Source of the DNA: Methanosarcina barkeri str. Wiesmoor | GTDB taxonomy: Archaea > Halobacteriota > Methanosarcinia > Methanosarcinales > Methanosarcinaceae | Assembly: GCF_000969985.1 (NCBI RefSeq) | Contig: NZ_CP009526.1 | Span: 1-64,000, forward strand | Length of the DNA stretch: 64,000 nt | Direction of reading: 5' to 3' | Shown: piece after piece, positions 36,409 to 45,736 of the stretch | How positions within the stretch are numbered: position 1 is the first letter of the stretch | Layout: each line of letters begins with the position of its first letter | The notes under the pieces: generated by a model | Told to the model about the DNA's origin: nothing | Database searches by the model: none | What the model saw: the letters and a program-made list of their open reading frames with translations, nothing else | Made by a program: the position numbers and the translations under genes

Positions 36409-36690
36409 ATGGGCGAAAGGAAACTGGATACTGAGGGCTGCCAGGGGATTAAATTCAGAAATGTAACTCCTGAAGTATTTTCCTGTATGAAGAAAAAACT
36501 TGAGAGCTATGGAATTGAAGTTTCATCCGGAAATTCCGGTGTGCTTGAAGGAAACGGAATAGTTGCCCATTTTAGCTGGGACGGTGAGGCAAACCTGTCA
36601 ATTGAGATCAAAGAAAGACCTCTTGAAACTTACTGCGGGCAGGTAAGTGGAAAATTGAGGACTTTCTGGCGTGAGTGTCAGGGTTTATGA
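36409..36690 (+). CDS. Small hypothetical protein, tandem paralogue 2
   Basis: A 93-residue protein with about half its residues shared with the preceding gene (FRNVTPEVFSCMKKKLESYGI, FSWDGEANLSIEIKERP). Conserved Cys (SCMKK) and the C-terminal CxG/REC region occur in both. Clearly a local duplication. Ends 80 bp before MITE copy B. Function unknown. Confidence 0.75.
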   Translation: MGERKLDTEGCQGIKFRNVTPEVFSCMKKKLESYGIEVSSGNSGVLEGNGIVAHFSWDGEANLSIEIKERPLETYCGQVSGKLRTFWRECQGL

Positions 36691-36769
36691 AGGTGAATCC
36701 AATCCATGCTTACATCAGGATTACGTGTGTTTTTTACAACTGGTTTAAAAAAGAATAATTGATTGATTT

Positions 36770-36906
36770 GGTAGTGTGCATGATTTTTTTGTAAAATTAT
36801 AAATCTCATAAAGTAATTGGGTAAAAGATTTTGTATCAGAAGATCAATTTTTACCAGAGTATCGAAAAATTTGACTTCGAATTTACAGCAAATTCGTGAC
36901 ACTGCC
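36770..36906. mobile_element. MITE-like element, family 1, copy B
   Basis: A 137-bp element with ends GGTAGTGT and ACACTGCC and an interior matching copies A and C. It lies 6 bp beyond the stop codon of the HamB-like helicase gene. Confidence 0.85.
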
Positions 36907-36912
36907 TAAAAA

Positions 36913-39900
36913 TTAGGCAATTCCTTCTAATACCTTCCAAATCTTATAATAATCCTCACCAATTTTTCCCATTGATTCTGTCCATAATCTCGAATCATGG
37001 CTTGCTAATTCTGTACGCAAATCATTCAAAGATTTTTCATGTATTACTGAAAACATGTTTTTTGACAAGCTAAGTGATGCACTGCGTGGCACTCCTAATA
37101 AACGAAGTGCAATTGCTTCATCTGTGTCTACGCCATAATAAACTCTTGCAGGCAAATTTCGAAGTGTTGCTTGGTCTGTTTCAGATAATTTATCGAAATT
37201 ATCTCCAAAAGTCATTGTTTGTAAAGCAGCGAGGCCCCATGCGGCGGTTTGTGTAAGTTTTCCAAAAATATTTCTACAACAATTACTCATAGCTTTTGTG
37301 GAATCAATAGCATTTCCTTGCTTGTCGTTAGCAAAATATTTGTCAGACATTTCTTTCAGGCTAAGTCCATTTACCCAATCAGTGACCATATCTGCTAAAC
37401 GACTTCCATCTTTCCCCCAACCACCAGTAGCAGCTTCTAAATTTTCACGTAATTCGGAAACATCTAACAATATCCCCATCAGCTTCCTCAAATCTTTTTT
37501 ATCTTTAAATAATTCATTTGGATCCCATATATTTTCTCCAATACGTTCGTCACGCAGTCTTTTTAAAGTATTTCTTATTGTTTCTAACGAAAAACCAGTA
37601 CTATCAACCAACTTAAGTGGAGCATTTCCCGATAAATTATCAGCATATGCTCTAACTCCAGCAATAAGATATCTAGCATTATCAGGATTATTATTTCTTA
37701 ATGTTTCAAACCCTAAAGTACCCCGTAAAATTAACTCAATTTGCTTGGTAAATTCAGTAGAATTTCCAATTTGACGATATGAATGAACTATGTATTGCAA
37801 AAAAGCCGACCATTCTGGGAGATAGGACAATTTTTGTAATTCTAAAATTTGTCCTTCACTTATAGCTGTTTCTACCATTTTTATAAGTGTTGAATTTAGA
37901 GACAAAACTTGTTTATCAACAAACGTCTTTAACTTTACAGCATTTTTTTCATTCGTCGCAGCTAATGCAACAATTCCTACGCTCCCTTGATCTACTCTCC
38001 CTGCTCGGCCAACTAAATTCCAAAATTCTTCTGGTTGCATTTCTTTACCATATGGATATCTATAGTCAGCCATAACTACAGCTGTTACGGGAAAATTTAC
38101 TCCTTGAGCAATCGTTGTAGTTGCAACAAGAATTTTAATATGTCCTGATTCAAATAACCATTCCATTAACCATTTAGTTTCATCCGACAGACCAGAGTGA
38201 TGCACACCAATTCCATATTCCAGCAAATCACATAATGGGAAATCATCACCAAATTCACTTTGAATATAACGTTTTACAAGTTTCACATCTTCAGGTAAAT
38301 CCGTAATCTTATTATCAGGGTGTTTAAAACTATTTGCGAGTGACCATGTATGTTGAATTTTTCCCACCAAGACTATAACAGATCCTCTTTCTTTCAAAAC
38401 TTGTGCAGTTACTGCGGCTAGTTTACTAGCGTTATTATTTATTTGTGACCAATTATATCCAAGTGGACGATTGTTACTTAACTGTAGTTTTTCAGGGATA
38501 TGTAGTGTATTTCTTGTTGTGTGAAGAGTTTCAAGATATAAGGAATAGTTACCGTTATTACTTTTTTTATGGCGACTTAGTGCTATAGCTCTATCATTTG
38601 GGTTCCAATCCACACTCATCTCAATCGATTTGTTACTATCGGAAGAAAGCCATTTAGATATTTGTGTAGCGTTATTAATAAAAGGAGTTAATAGCAGAAA
38701 CTGGGAATCACGACATTCTCTGTTAATAGTAGCAAGCAGCAATTCTAGTTTTATTCCTCTTACTGGTTGAGAGAGGTTATGTGCTTCGTCGACAATTACT
38801 AAAGATAAAGGCCGATTTATTTTTTGTTCCCATCCTCCACGAAGCATTAAATCCAATTTTTCAGGTGTAGTAACCAGCACTCGGAAATAAGAAGATTTTT
38901 CCACATCAGTAAGCAGACCAGCTTCAAGACTATCGATTTCAAGAGCAGGGCTGATTTTCTCCACGTTAATTTTTAGGGGATTAAAATCTTTTCTTAGACG
39001 TGTACAAATTTGATTTACGAGTGCATGAGTAGGGGCGAGATATGCTATCCATCCATTTTCAAATTGATTAAGTGCTTGCAGGATTCGGAATTCAGCAATA
39101 AACGTTTTTCCACTAGATGTAGGCAAATTAATTACAATCGAACGTGGACTTGAACTGCGTAATCCTTCTTCTCGTAAAGTATACCTTTGAGGCGGCAACA
39201 TTTCAAAAATTGGTTTACTTCGTTCTCTTGATACAAGGGTTTCAACAAATTGAGTTACTTGATCATTAACAGCTCTTGTTATAGTCCATATACAATTATC
39301 AACTAGCTGTTGAGATGTACACTCTAATAATCGAGTTAAATTATCTAGTTCAACTAGTTCTGCTCTAGTACATGCGTTTAGTGCAGAATCAAATTGTGAT
39401 TCTAGTTGTTGTCTTATATCGTAGTTTCCTTCTACTTGACCTTGAGTTGTATAAATCGCTAACAATTCCGCAGCTTTTGCTAAATGATATAATGCTACCA
39501 ATTCCCAAGCAGCAGTTCTTGAATAATCACCTTCTGATTCAAGATAATCTTTTTCATATTCATTTTGATGTTTTCTTAAATCTACAACTCTCTCGTGAAC
39601 TCTATCTAAGTCATTCCATCCATCTTTTCTAATAATAGACAACCACACATCAATAATAGTAGCAAATGTTCTTTTATTCCAATATGGTGAATTAATTGGT
39701 AGATCTATTGGAGGCAGCTCTCTAAGCAACCTTGATGCATCTGCTCCACGATCTCCTAAAACGCCAAAACAAGATAAGCGCAAATATTCTTTTCCAGCTT
39801 CAATAGGATCCTCTGGCTTGGGAAGTACTCTTAATAATTGAAATAGCTCTGCACTGATTTTACGAAGACTATTGATTTGCTCATCATCGTCTAATAAATC

Positions 39901-40068
39901 AATCAAAGCCAATTCTAAAGAATCAATTATCAATAAAAAGTTTGAGTTCTCTTCTTCGACTGATGAATAATCCAATTTTAGTGATTCGTGAAGTAATCGT
40001 CTGGAAGACTCTATATGGGCTTGTTTTAAAGAGTCATCATCTATTAAATTCATTACCCACGATTTCAT
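36913..40068 (-). CDS. hamB: Hachiman system helicase HamB-like
   Basis: A 1051-residue superfamily-2 helicase. A helical N-terminal domain (about 1-280) precedes the helicase core: Walker A LPTSSGKT near residue 322, AYLAPTHALVNQI (motif Ia), VTTPEKLDLML (Ib), VIVDEAHN (DEAH box, 427-430), ILVATTTIAQGVNFP (motif V) and VGRAGRVDQG (motif VI). A long C-terminal helical region follows. Its ATG overlaps the stop of the upstream DUF1837 nuclease by 4 bp. This nuclease-helicase pair and its tight coupling match Hachiman, where HamB surveys DNA and restrains HamA. AT-rich codon use suggests horizontal acquisition. Confidence 0.85.
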   Translation of the reverse strand: MKSWVMNLIDDDSLKQAHIESSRRLLHESLKLDYSSVEEENSNFLLIIDSLELALIDLLDDDEQINSLRKISAELFQLLRVLPKPEDPIEAGKEYLRLSCFGVLGDRGADASRLLRELPPIDLPINSPYWNKRTFATIIDVWLSIIRKDGWNDLDRVHERVVDLRKHQNEYEKDYLESEGDYSRTAAWELVALYHLAKAAELLAIYTTQGQVEGNYDIRQQLESQFDSALNACTRAELVELDNLTRLLECTSQQLVDNCIWTITRAVNDQVTQFVETLVSRERSKPIFEMLPPQRYTLREEGLRSSSPRSIVINLPTSSGKTFIAEFRILQALNQFENGWIAYLAPTHALVNQICTRLRKDFNPLKINVEKISPALEIDSLEAGLLTDVEKSSYFRVLVTTPEKLDLMLRGGWEQKINRPLSLVIVDEAHNLSQPVRGIKLELLLATINRECRDSQFLLLTPFINNATQISKWLSSDSNKSIEMSVDWNPNDRAIALSRHKKSNNGNYSLYLETLHTTRNTLHIPEKLQLSNNRPLGYNWSQINNNASKLAAVTAQVLKERGSVIVLVGKIQHTWSLANSFKHPDNKITDLPEDVKLVKRYIQSEFGDDFPLCDLLEYGIGVHHSGLSDETKWLMEWLFESGHIKILVATTTIAQGVNFPVTAVVMADYRYPYGKEMQPEEFWNLVGRAGRVDQGSVGIVALAATNEKNAVKLKTFVDKQVLSLNSTLIKMVETAISEGQILELQKLSYLPEWSAFLQYIVHSYRQIGNSTEFTKQIELILRGTLGFETLRNNNPDNARYLIAGVRAYADNLSGNAPLKLVDSTGFSLETIRNTLKRLRDERIGENIWDPNELFKDKKDLRKLMGILLDVSELRENLEAATGGWGKDGSRLADMVTDWVNGLSLKEMSDKYFANDKQGNAIDSTKAMSNCCRNIFGKLTQTAAWGLAALQTMTFGDNFDKLSETDQATLRNLPARVYYGVDTDEAIALRLLGVPRSASLSLSKNMFSVIHEKSLNDLRTELASHDSRLWTESMGKIGEDYYKIWKVLEGIA

Positions 40069-40853
40069 GTTTTACCTTCCAATATGATTATTGGCCAATC
40101 AGCAATAGAACAAGGACAATACCATGCATTTAATTTAGCCCTCGTAATTGAAGAGTCTATCTTTTTTGATAGAGCATTTGCTCGATTAATTAGATCTTTT
40201 TCTTGGGGATCTATATCTCTCATCAGTGCACCATACAATATTACAGACTTCTCTTTCGATTTAAGATATGTTTCAACAGCTTCTTGAAAATATGGCCACA
40301 TTTCTGTATTTTTGCAGCGAATGTGAAGCCACTTAATTAAACTTAGACGAATTGAACGGGTTCCATAAATTATCTCTAATTGATTAATTATACCATGCCG
40401 GCCAGTCATCACATTAGGAGGAGTTTTTTTTTCAGTTGAAGTTTTTACTTCTCCAAAAAAAAATTGTGTTGTTTCTCCATCTTTATAAAACCCAACTAAA
40501 TCAGCGCCAGGGAGACTTGCTTTTGGCGTTCTTTTGTCACGTTCTGAATTCCAAGGCCATTTTATATTATATTCATCTTTTAAAGCGCATTCAACAAAAG
40601 CTTCTCCGATTTCCCAAGGTTTTATATGAGAATTATTTGAGCTCAATAATTTAATTAATGTATCTGATGCCATTTCCGTTGTAGCAAGTTCTTCTAAATC
40701 TCGACGGAAGCTTTCGGCATGTTCAGCATCTTTTACACGGTCATAAACTACCTCGCTCAAAAAAGATTTGAAGTCTTCTGGATTAGATATATTTTTACCT
40801 TTATAGCTGACATGATTCACATGGCCTTGGTAAGTGGTATCATAATTAATCAT
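40065..40853 (-). CDS. hamA: Hachiman system nuclease HamA-like (DUF1837)
   Basis: A 262-residue protein. A restriction-like nuclease core is visible: E84 in WEIGEAFVE, D118 in LPGADLVGF, E135 and K137 in FFFGEVKTST, i.e. the E...D...ExK pattern of PD-(D/E)xK enzymes and of HamA (DUF1837). The distal part has a conserved GRHGIINQLE helix. In Hachiman, HamA degrades DNA when phage infection releases it from HamB. It precedes hamB with a 4-bp overlap. All four catalytic positions look intact, so the system may be functional. AbpA-type proteins are an alternative label within the same DUF. Confidence 0.83.
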   Translation of the reverse strand: MINYDTTYQGHVNHVSYKGKNISNPEDFKSFLSEVVYDRVKDAEHAESFRRDLEELATTEMASDTLIKLLSSNNSHIKPWEIGEAFVECALKDEYNIKWPWNSERDKRTPKASLPGADLVGFYKDGETTQFFFGEVKTSTEKKTPPNVMTGRHGIINQLEIIYGTRSIRLSLIKWLHIRCKNTEMWPYFQEAVETYLKSKEKSVILYGALMRDIDPQEKDLINRANALSKKIDSSITRAKLNAWYCPCSIADWPIIILEGKT

Positions 40854-41629
40854 AATACAGCAGCTCCAACGTCGGATAACAAAGTATTTTTGAACATCTA
40901 TTCAACTATATGTGACAATCAGGAAGCAAATAACCTGGATTTATCTATCTAAAAGTTAAGATTCGTTTTTCGACTTTCAGATTATAATCATATCTTCATT
41001 TAGATTTTAAGAAACTATTTTTTTCTGTATACTATTTAACTCTTTTTAAATATCTCTAAACTATTGTCATTTTTCTCAAAATTAGAGCAATATTCATGCG
41101 TCTTCGGTTAAGTGAGGAATCGTGACAATTACGTCAATTTCCTCAACATTTGTCAAATATTTTAATAAATTACGAGCTGTAACAGGGTATCGATTTCATG
41201 TAAACAGGCCAAAATTTAAGTCTGGCTTCTAATGCAAAATCGATAGCTTTCAGGCAAGAAAATTCCTTAACCGAGGACCAATGGAGCAATATTCTAAGAA
41301 ATTGTAATAATTGTAATTATAGAACAAAGAGTAGGTAGACTAAAATAAAGTTGTAATGTTTGTAGTGCAATAACTTTCGTATTTTTCTAAATATACCCGA
41401 TCTATGCTTTTTTAAACTCAGTTATTCTAACTCACATAGGAATACTCAAGTTGTGATTTATTACTTCTATCAAACGTAAAAAATAGTAAAAACACATAGG
41501 AAGAATTAATGGATATTTTTACACAGATTTTGCAACAAAGTCTATGTATCACAAATTAAAATTTACAGAACTTTCAGTATACTAATTGATTTACTATAAT
41601 TTCTACACGAACAACTTTACCTTTGTCGC
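40854..41629. other. AT-rich gene-free region upstream of hamA
   Basis: About 780 bp without a supported gene, strongly AT-rich like the Hachiman genes. It probably holds the hamA promoter (AT-rich stretches near 40960-41050). No inverted repeats, tRNA or clear attachment site are visible at the outer edge, so the boundary of the acquired segment is not defined here. Confidence 0.5.
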
Positions 41630-43948
41630 TTACTTTTTCCTTTTTTCCTTTCTTCTTATCAAACACTTATGAGCATTCCCCACAAGGTCAAGTCTTCCTG
41701 CCTTCTCGAGAGCTTCGTATACAAGCTCGTAATTTGCAGGGTTCCTGTAGTGCATAAGAGCTCTCTGCATGGCCTTTTCTTTCTTGCCTTTTGCAACGTA
41801 TACTTTTTTGCCTGTGAACGGGTCCAGTCCTGTATAATACATGCATGTCGATACGGTCATAGGTGTTGGGGTGAAGTCCTGTACCTGTTCGGTATAGCCT
41901 CCATGGTCTCGCACATACTCCGCCATCTCTATCATATCTTCAAGGGTACAGCCCGGATGCCCTGACATCAGGTAGTTTACAATGTACTGTTCTTTGCCGC
42001 ACTTCCGGTTGAGCTCTGTAAATTTCTGGGTAAATTTCTCGTAGACTTCCCTGCCTGGCTTACACATTACATTTGTGACCTGCCTCGAAAAGTGTTCAGG
42101 TGCGATTCTTAATTGTCCGCTGATATGGTAGGCGCAAAGTTCTCCGAGGTACTCTTCATCCTTAAGAGCCAGGTCATAACGTACCCCGTAACCTGTAAAG
42201 ACATGCCTAACTCCTGGAAGTTCGCGCAGGCGGCGTAAGAGTTCAAGCAGCTTTTTATGGCTGGTATCCAGAGCAGGGCAAATGCGAGGATAAAGGCAGG
42301 ATTTGTCCAGACAGGCTCCTTTTTTTCCCCAGGTTTTACACTCCATGCCGTACATGTTTGCACTTGGGCCGCCAACTCCGTTTATAATGCCCTTGAAATC
42401 AGGTTTTTCTGTGAGCTTTTTTGCTTCACGCAGGACAGATTCGATACTGCGGCTTGCAATCATGCGCCCCTGATGTTCTGTAATTGCACAGAAAGCACAG
42501 CCTCCAAAGCATCCCCTGTGCGTTGTCAGGGAGAATTTTACCATTTCCAGGGCAGGAACCGGTTCAGTATAGGAAGGATGGGTTTCACCAGTGAACGGCA
42601 GTTCATACACATGGTCCATTTCAGCCTCTGTAAGAAGGCGCATTGGCATGTTCTGCACGATTACGGTTTTCGGGTGAGGCTGAATAATCCCTTTTCCAGT
42701 AACAGGGTTCTGTTCCGCGAAATATATACGAAAAGCTTTTGCAAAGGCTGTTTTATCCTGAGAAACTTCTGAAAAAGAAGGAATTTCGAGATATCGCTTT
42801 AAAAATGTGGCTGCATTCTCAGCTATTTTCTCGTCTTTTTGTCCTGACTTTTCCTTTTCCGGTATTTCCTGTTCCGATTTTTCCTTTTCCGGTATTCCCT
42901 GTTCCGATTTTTCCTTTTTCAGTACTTCCTTTTCTGATTTTTCCTGTTCTTTTTTATTCGACCTATTATCTGACTTTTCAGCTCTTTTTTTGAGCTCCTT
43001 CCAGGCTTTAACTTCCATCTTCCATACTGTGCCGGGGACATCTCTGATATTTCTGATATCTTCCCCGGCCTGCAGTCTTTTTGCAATTTCTACGATCTGA
43101 AGCTCTCCCATACCGTAGACTATGAGGTCAGCAGGCGCGTCAGCCAGAATGGATTGCCTGACCTTATCTGAAAGATAATCATAATGAGCAAAGCGACGTA
43201 AGGAAGCCTCAATGCCCCCAAGCACTATAGGCACTTCAGGAAAAGCCTCTTTTATTCTGTTCGAGTAAATTATCACGGCGCGGTTAGGACGAAGCCCTGT
43301 TTTTCCTCCAGGGGAATAAGCATCCTTATTCCGCGGCTTCAGGCCTGGGGTCAGGTTGCTGACCATAGAATCGGTATTTCCTGCACTTACGGAAAAAAAG
43401 AGTCTTGGCTTTCCAAGTTTTTTGAAATCTTCAGGGCTGTCCCAGCGCGGTTGGGCGATTACTCCTACTCTAAAACCGGCATCTTCAAGAACTCTTCCTA
43501 TTATTGCCGTGCCGAAACTGGAGTGGTCTACATAGGCGTCCCCAGAAATCAGAATAATATCAAGCTCTTCCCAGCCGCGAGCTTTTACTTCTTCAAGGCT
43601 CATTGGAAGAAATTTCGATGCAGGTATGCGGGAAGAAACGGATTTTCTTTTTCTTTCTCTCTTCTTGTGTTTAGGTTCAGATCCTTTCCCAGGTTTTTTT
43701 CCCGCTTTTGTCGGTAATTTTACTTTTGAGAGCTTTACTTCTGAGAACTTTCCTTCGGCTTTTTTTCCTTCGGCTTTTTCAGGTTTTATCCCTGATTTTA
43801 CCCTGAGTTCCACTCCATCTTGCGTTTTTTGTCTTAATTCAGCTTTTTTTGGAACAAAAGAACCGGTTTTTCTGCTCGGTCTTTCTTTATTCCGCTTTTC
43901 AGGTTTTAAGTTTTTATTCTTTTTTGAAATCGCTGTATCTTTGGCCAT
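41630..43948 (-). CDS. YgiQ-family radical SAM protein
   Basis: A 772-residue member of the UPF0313/YgiQ family. Radical SAM cysteines are in THRGCFGGCAFCAITEHQGR. A B12-like N-terminal domain begins at FLPMSLEEVKARGWEELDIILISGDAYVDHSSFG. The first ~110 residues are very Lys-rich and low complexity, and an insert with repeated EKEKSEQ(E/G)IP units lies between the domains (about residues 335-375). Both are probably disordered. The reaction catalysed by YgiQ proteins is not established to my knowledge. A C-terminal Lys/Arg tail (RRKEKRKK) follows. Confidence 0.88.
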   Translation of the reverse strand: MAKDTAISKKNKNLKPEKRNKERPSRKTGSFVPKKAELRQKTQDGVELRVKSGIKPEKAEGKKAEGKFSEVKLSKVKLPTKAGKKPGKGSEPKHKKRERKRKSVSSRIPASKFLPMSLEEVKARGWEELDIILISGDAYVDHSSFGTAIIGRVLEDAGFRVGVIAQPRWDSPEDFKKLGKPRLFFSVSAGNTDSMVSNLTPGLKPRNKDAYSPGGKTGLRPNRAVIIYSNRIKEAFPEVPIVLGGIEASLRRFAHYDYLSDKVRQSILADAPADLIVYGMGELQIVEIAKRLQAGEDIRNIRDVPGTVWKMEVKAWKELKKRAEKSDNRSNKKEQEKSEKEVLKKEKSEQGIPEKEKSEQEIPEKEKSGQKDEKIAENAATFLKRYLEIPSFSEVSQDKTAFAKAFRIYFAEQNPVTGKGIIQPHPKTVIVQNMPMRLLTEAEMDHVYELPFTGETHPSYTEPVPALEMVKFSLTTHRGCFGGCAFCAITEHQGRMIASRSIESVLREAKKLTEKPDFKGIINGVGGPSANMYGMECKTWGKKGACLDKSCLYPRICPALDTSHKKLLELLRRLRELPGVRHVFTGYGVRYDLALKDEEYLGELCAYHISGQLRIAPEHFSRQVTNVMCKPGREVYEKFTQKFTELNRKCGKEQYIVNYLMSGHPGCTLEDMIEMAEYVRDHGGYTEQVQDFTPTPMTVSTCMYYTGLDPFTGKKVYVAKGKKEKAMQRALMHYRNPANYELVYEALEKAGRLDLVGNAHKCLIRRKEKRKK

Positions 43949-43980
43949 AACTTGCTTTAAGGCTCCTTTTTCTCGTGCTT

Positions 43981-44622
43981 TTATTCGCCCATCATCATTT
44001 TTAACATTCTGTAGGAAGCCATAATCTGATTATTTCCATCCCTATCTGTAGGGGATCCGTGTCCAGGGTACAGGTTTTTTACATCCAGTTTTGTGAGCTT
44101 TTCTATTGAGCTAGCCATCTTTTCAGGCACAGAACCCTCAAAGTCCGTTCTTCCGGAACCCCCACCTGGAAATACAGTGTCTCCGGAGAAAAGACTTTTT
44201 GAGACAGGCTCATAGAGGCAGATACTTCCTTTTGAGTGACCCGGCGTATGGATTACTTCCAGGTATTCCCCATTTCCGATGTCAATTTTATCTCCTTCTT
44301 CATATGTAATTGTGGGCCTGACTTCAGGAGCTCGCTCCCCAAAAATTACGGCCACGCTGAGGTAGTCATCATTTATGCCCTCCAGGTCAGCTTTATGTAT
44401 TCCGACTTTTGCACCGCTTCTTTCTGCAATAACTGCGGCTGCTGCGGTATGATCATAATGGCAATGTGTCAGGACTATTAATTCAATGTCGGTTAGCTTT
44501 ATATATTTCTCCAGTTGCTTGATAATCAGGTCGCTGTTCATTCCTGTGTCGATCAGCACTTTTCCATTTACCAGATAGACACTGGAATCGTAAGCTGTAG
44601 GGCAAATATACCGGACTTCCAT
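43981..44622 (-). CDS. Metallo-beta-lactamase-fold hydrolase
   Basis: A 213-residue MBL-fold protein with the zinc motif THCHYDHTAAAAVIA (HxHxDH), the downstream IHTPGHSKGS histidine, SGDTVFPGG (Asp) and LYPGHGSPT. Resemblance is to glyoxalase II and small thiolesterase-like enzymes; the substrate is unknown. It is followed on the same strand by the YgiQ-family gene after 32 bp, so the two may be co-transcribed. Confidence 0.88.
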   Translation of the reverse strand: MEVRYICPTAYDSSVYLVNGKVLIDTGMNSDLIIKQLEKYIKLTDIELIVLTHCHYDHTAAAAVIAERSGAKVGIHKADLEGINDDYLSVAVIFGERAPEVRPTITYEEGDKIDIGNGEYLEVIHTPGHSKGSICLYEPVSKSLFSGDTVFPGGGSGRTDFEGSVPEKMASSIEKLTKLDVKNLYPGHGSPTDRDGNNQIMASYRMLKMMMGE

Positions 44623-44827
44623 AGTTCTTCCTCTTTCACTTCTCTTTTCCTTTTTTCCTTGCTTCCCTTTCCTGCACTTTCTGTGTTACTTCTCTTTCTT
44701 ACACTTTCCTTACTGTTCACTCTTTGCTTTTAATATGTCTGTGAATTAATGTCTGGAATTAATGTCTGGAATTAATGTCTAAGAATTAATGCTGGAAATT
44801 AATGTTTGGGAATTAATGTTTGAAAAT

Positions 44828-45601
44828 TTAGATATTAAAAGCTCGGCGCGCATTTTCAGTAGTCGATTTTGCGATTTCTGCTGGCTCCACATCCTTAAGT
44901 TGCGCTACTACAGGAACAGAGTCTACTATGAAGGCAGGCTCATTTCTGCCTTTGCGGGGAGAAAGGAAGGGACTATCGGTTTCCAGAATCAAGTTTTCAA
45001 GCGGAACAGCTTCTGCAAGAGTCTGGTGATGTTCGGAAAAGCAGACAAGAGTTGCCAGGGAAATATAGTATCCCATATCCACAATTTCCCGCATGGTCTC
45101 AACAGGGCCGCTATAGCAGTGATAGATTACCGTATCCACACCTTTGACAAGTTTTAACACTTCTGCTTCAGCCTGTCGGGCGTGAACTATAAGAGGTTTG
45201 TCCAGATTTTTTGCAAGCTCAATTACCTTTTTGAATGCAGCAGTCTGCCTCTCACGTTCCTCTTTTGTTTTGCAGTCCTGGAAATCCAGGCCCGCTTCTC
45301 CGATTCCAACTGCTTTTCCTGCATTTTCTTCAATCTGAGCAAGAATAGCATTTATCTCTTTATCCTCGCCTCCTCTGCCAATATCAGGACTCAGGCCAAG
45401 CGCGGCATAAATATCCTCATTCTTTTCCGCAAGTTCAAGGCTAATACGGTTGCCTTTCAGGGAAATTCCTGAGTTGACCATTCCGACAACTCCTGCCTCT
45501 CTGGCTCGTAGAATAGTCTCTTCCCTATCGCGGTTGAATTTTGGAAAATCAAGATGACAGTGGGAATCAATAATTGGATAAGGCATGGATTTGTATTCCA
45601 T
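44828..45601 (-). CDS. TatD-family metal-dependent hydrolase
   Basis: A 257-residue TIM-barrel hydrolase. Metal ligands are visible: DSHCHLDF, VGIGEAGLDF, LIVHARQAE, YHCYSGPVE and LETDSPFLSP. TatD proteins are DNases in bacteria and eukaryotes; archaeal members are probably nucleases too. Between it and the MBL gene lies a run of about five copies of an AATTAATGTCTGG unit (44745-44825), just past its stop codon. Confidence 0.9.
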   Translation of the reverse strand: MEYKSMPYPIIDSHCHLDFPKFNRDREETILRAREAGVVGMVNSGISLKGNRISLELAEKNEDIYAALGLSPDIGRGGEDKEINAILAQIEENAGKAVGIGEAGLDFQDCKTKEERERQTAAFKKVIELAKNLDKPLIVHARQAEAEVLKLVKGVDTVIYHCYSGPVETMREIVDMGYYISLATLVCFSEHHQTLAEAVPLENLILETDSPFLSPRKGRNEPAFIVDSVPVVAQLKDVEPAEIAKSTTENARRAFNI

Positions 45602-45736
45602 CTCATTTTATTTTACTTTTTATACTAACTATGGAATACAAACCCGAAAATGAGTATGCAGCTCTTATCCGGTTTTTTGTTTTTTAATTATGGCACCTGA
45701 GCCCTCTAGTTGTTTGGCCAGCCCAAGTCTCCAATT

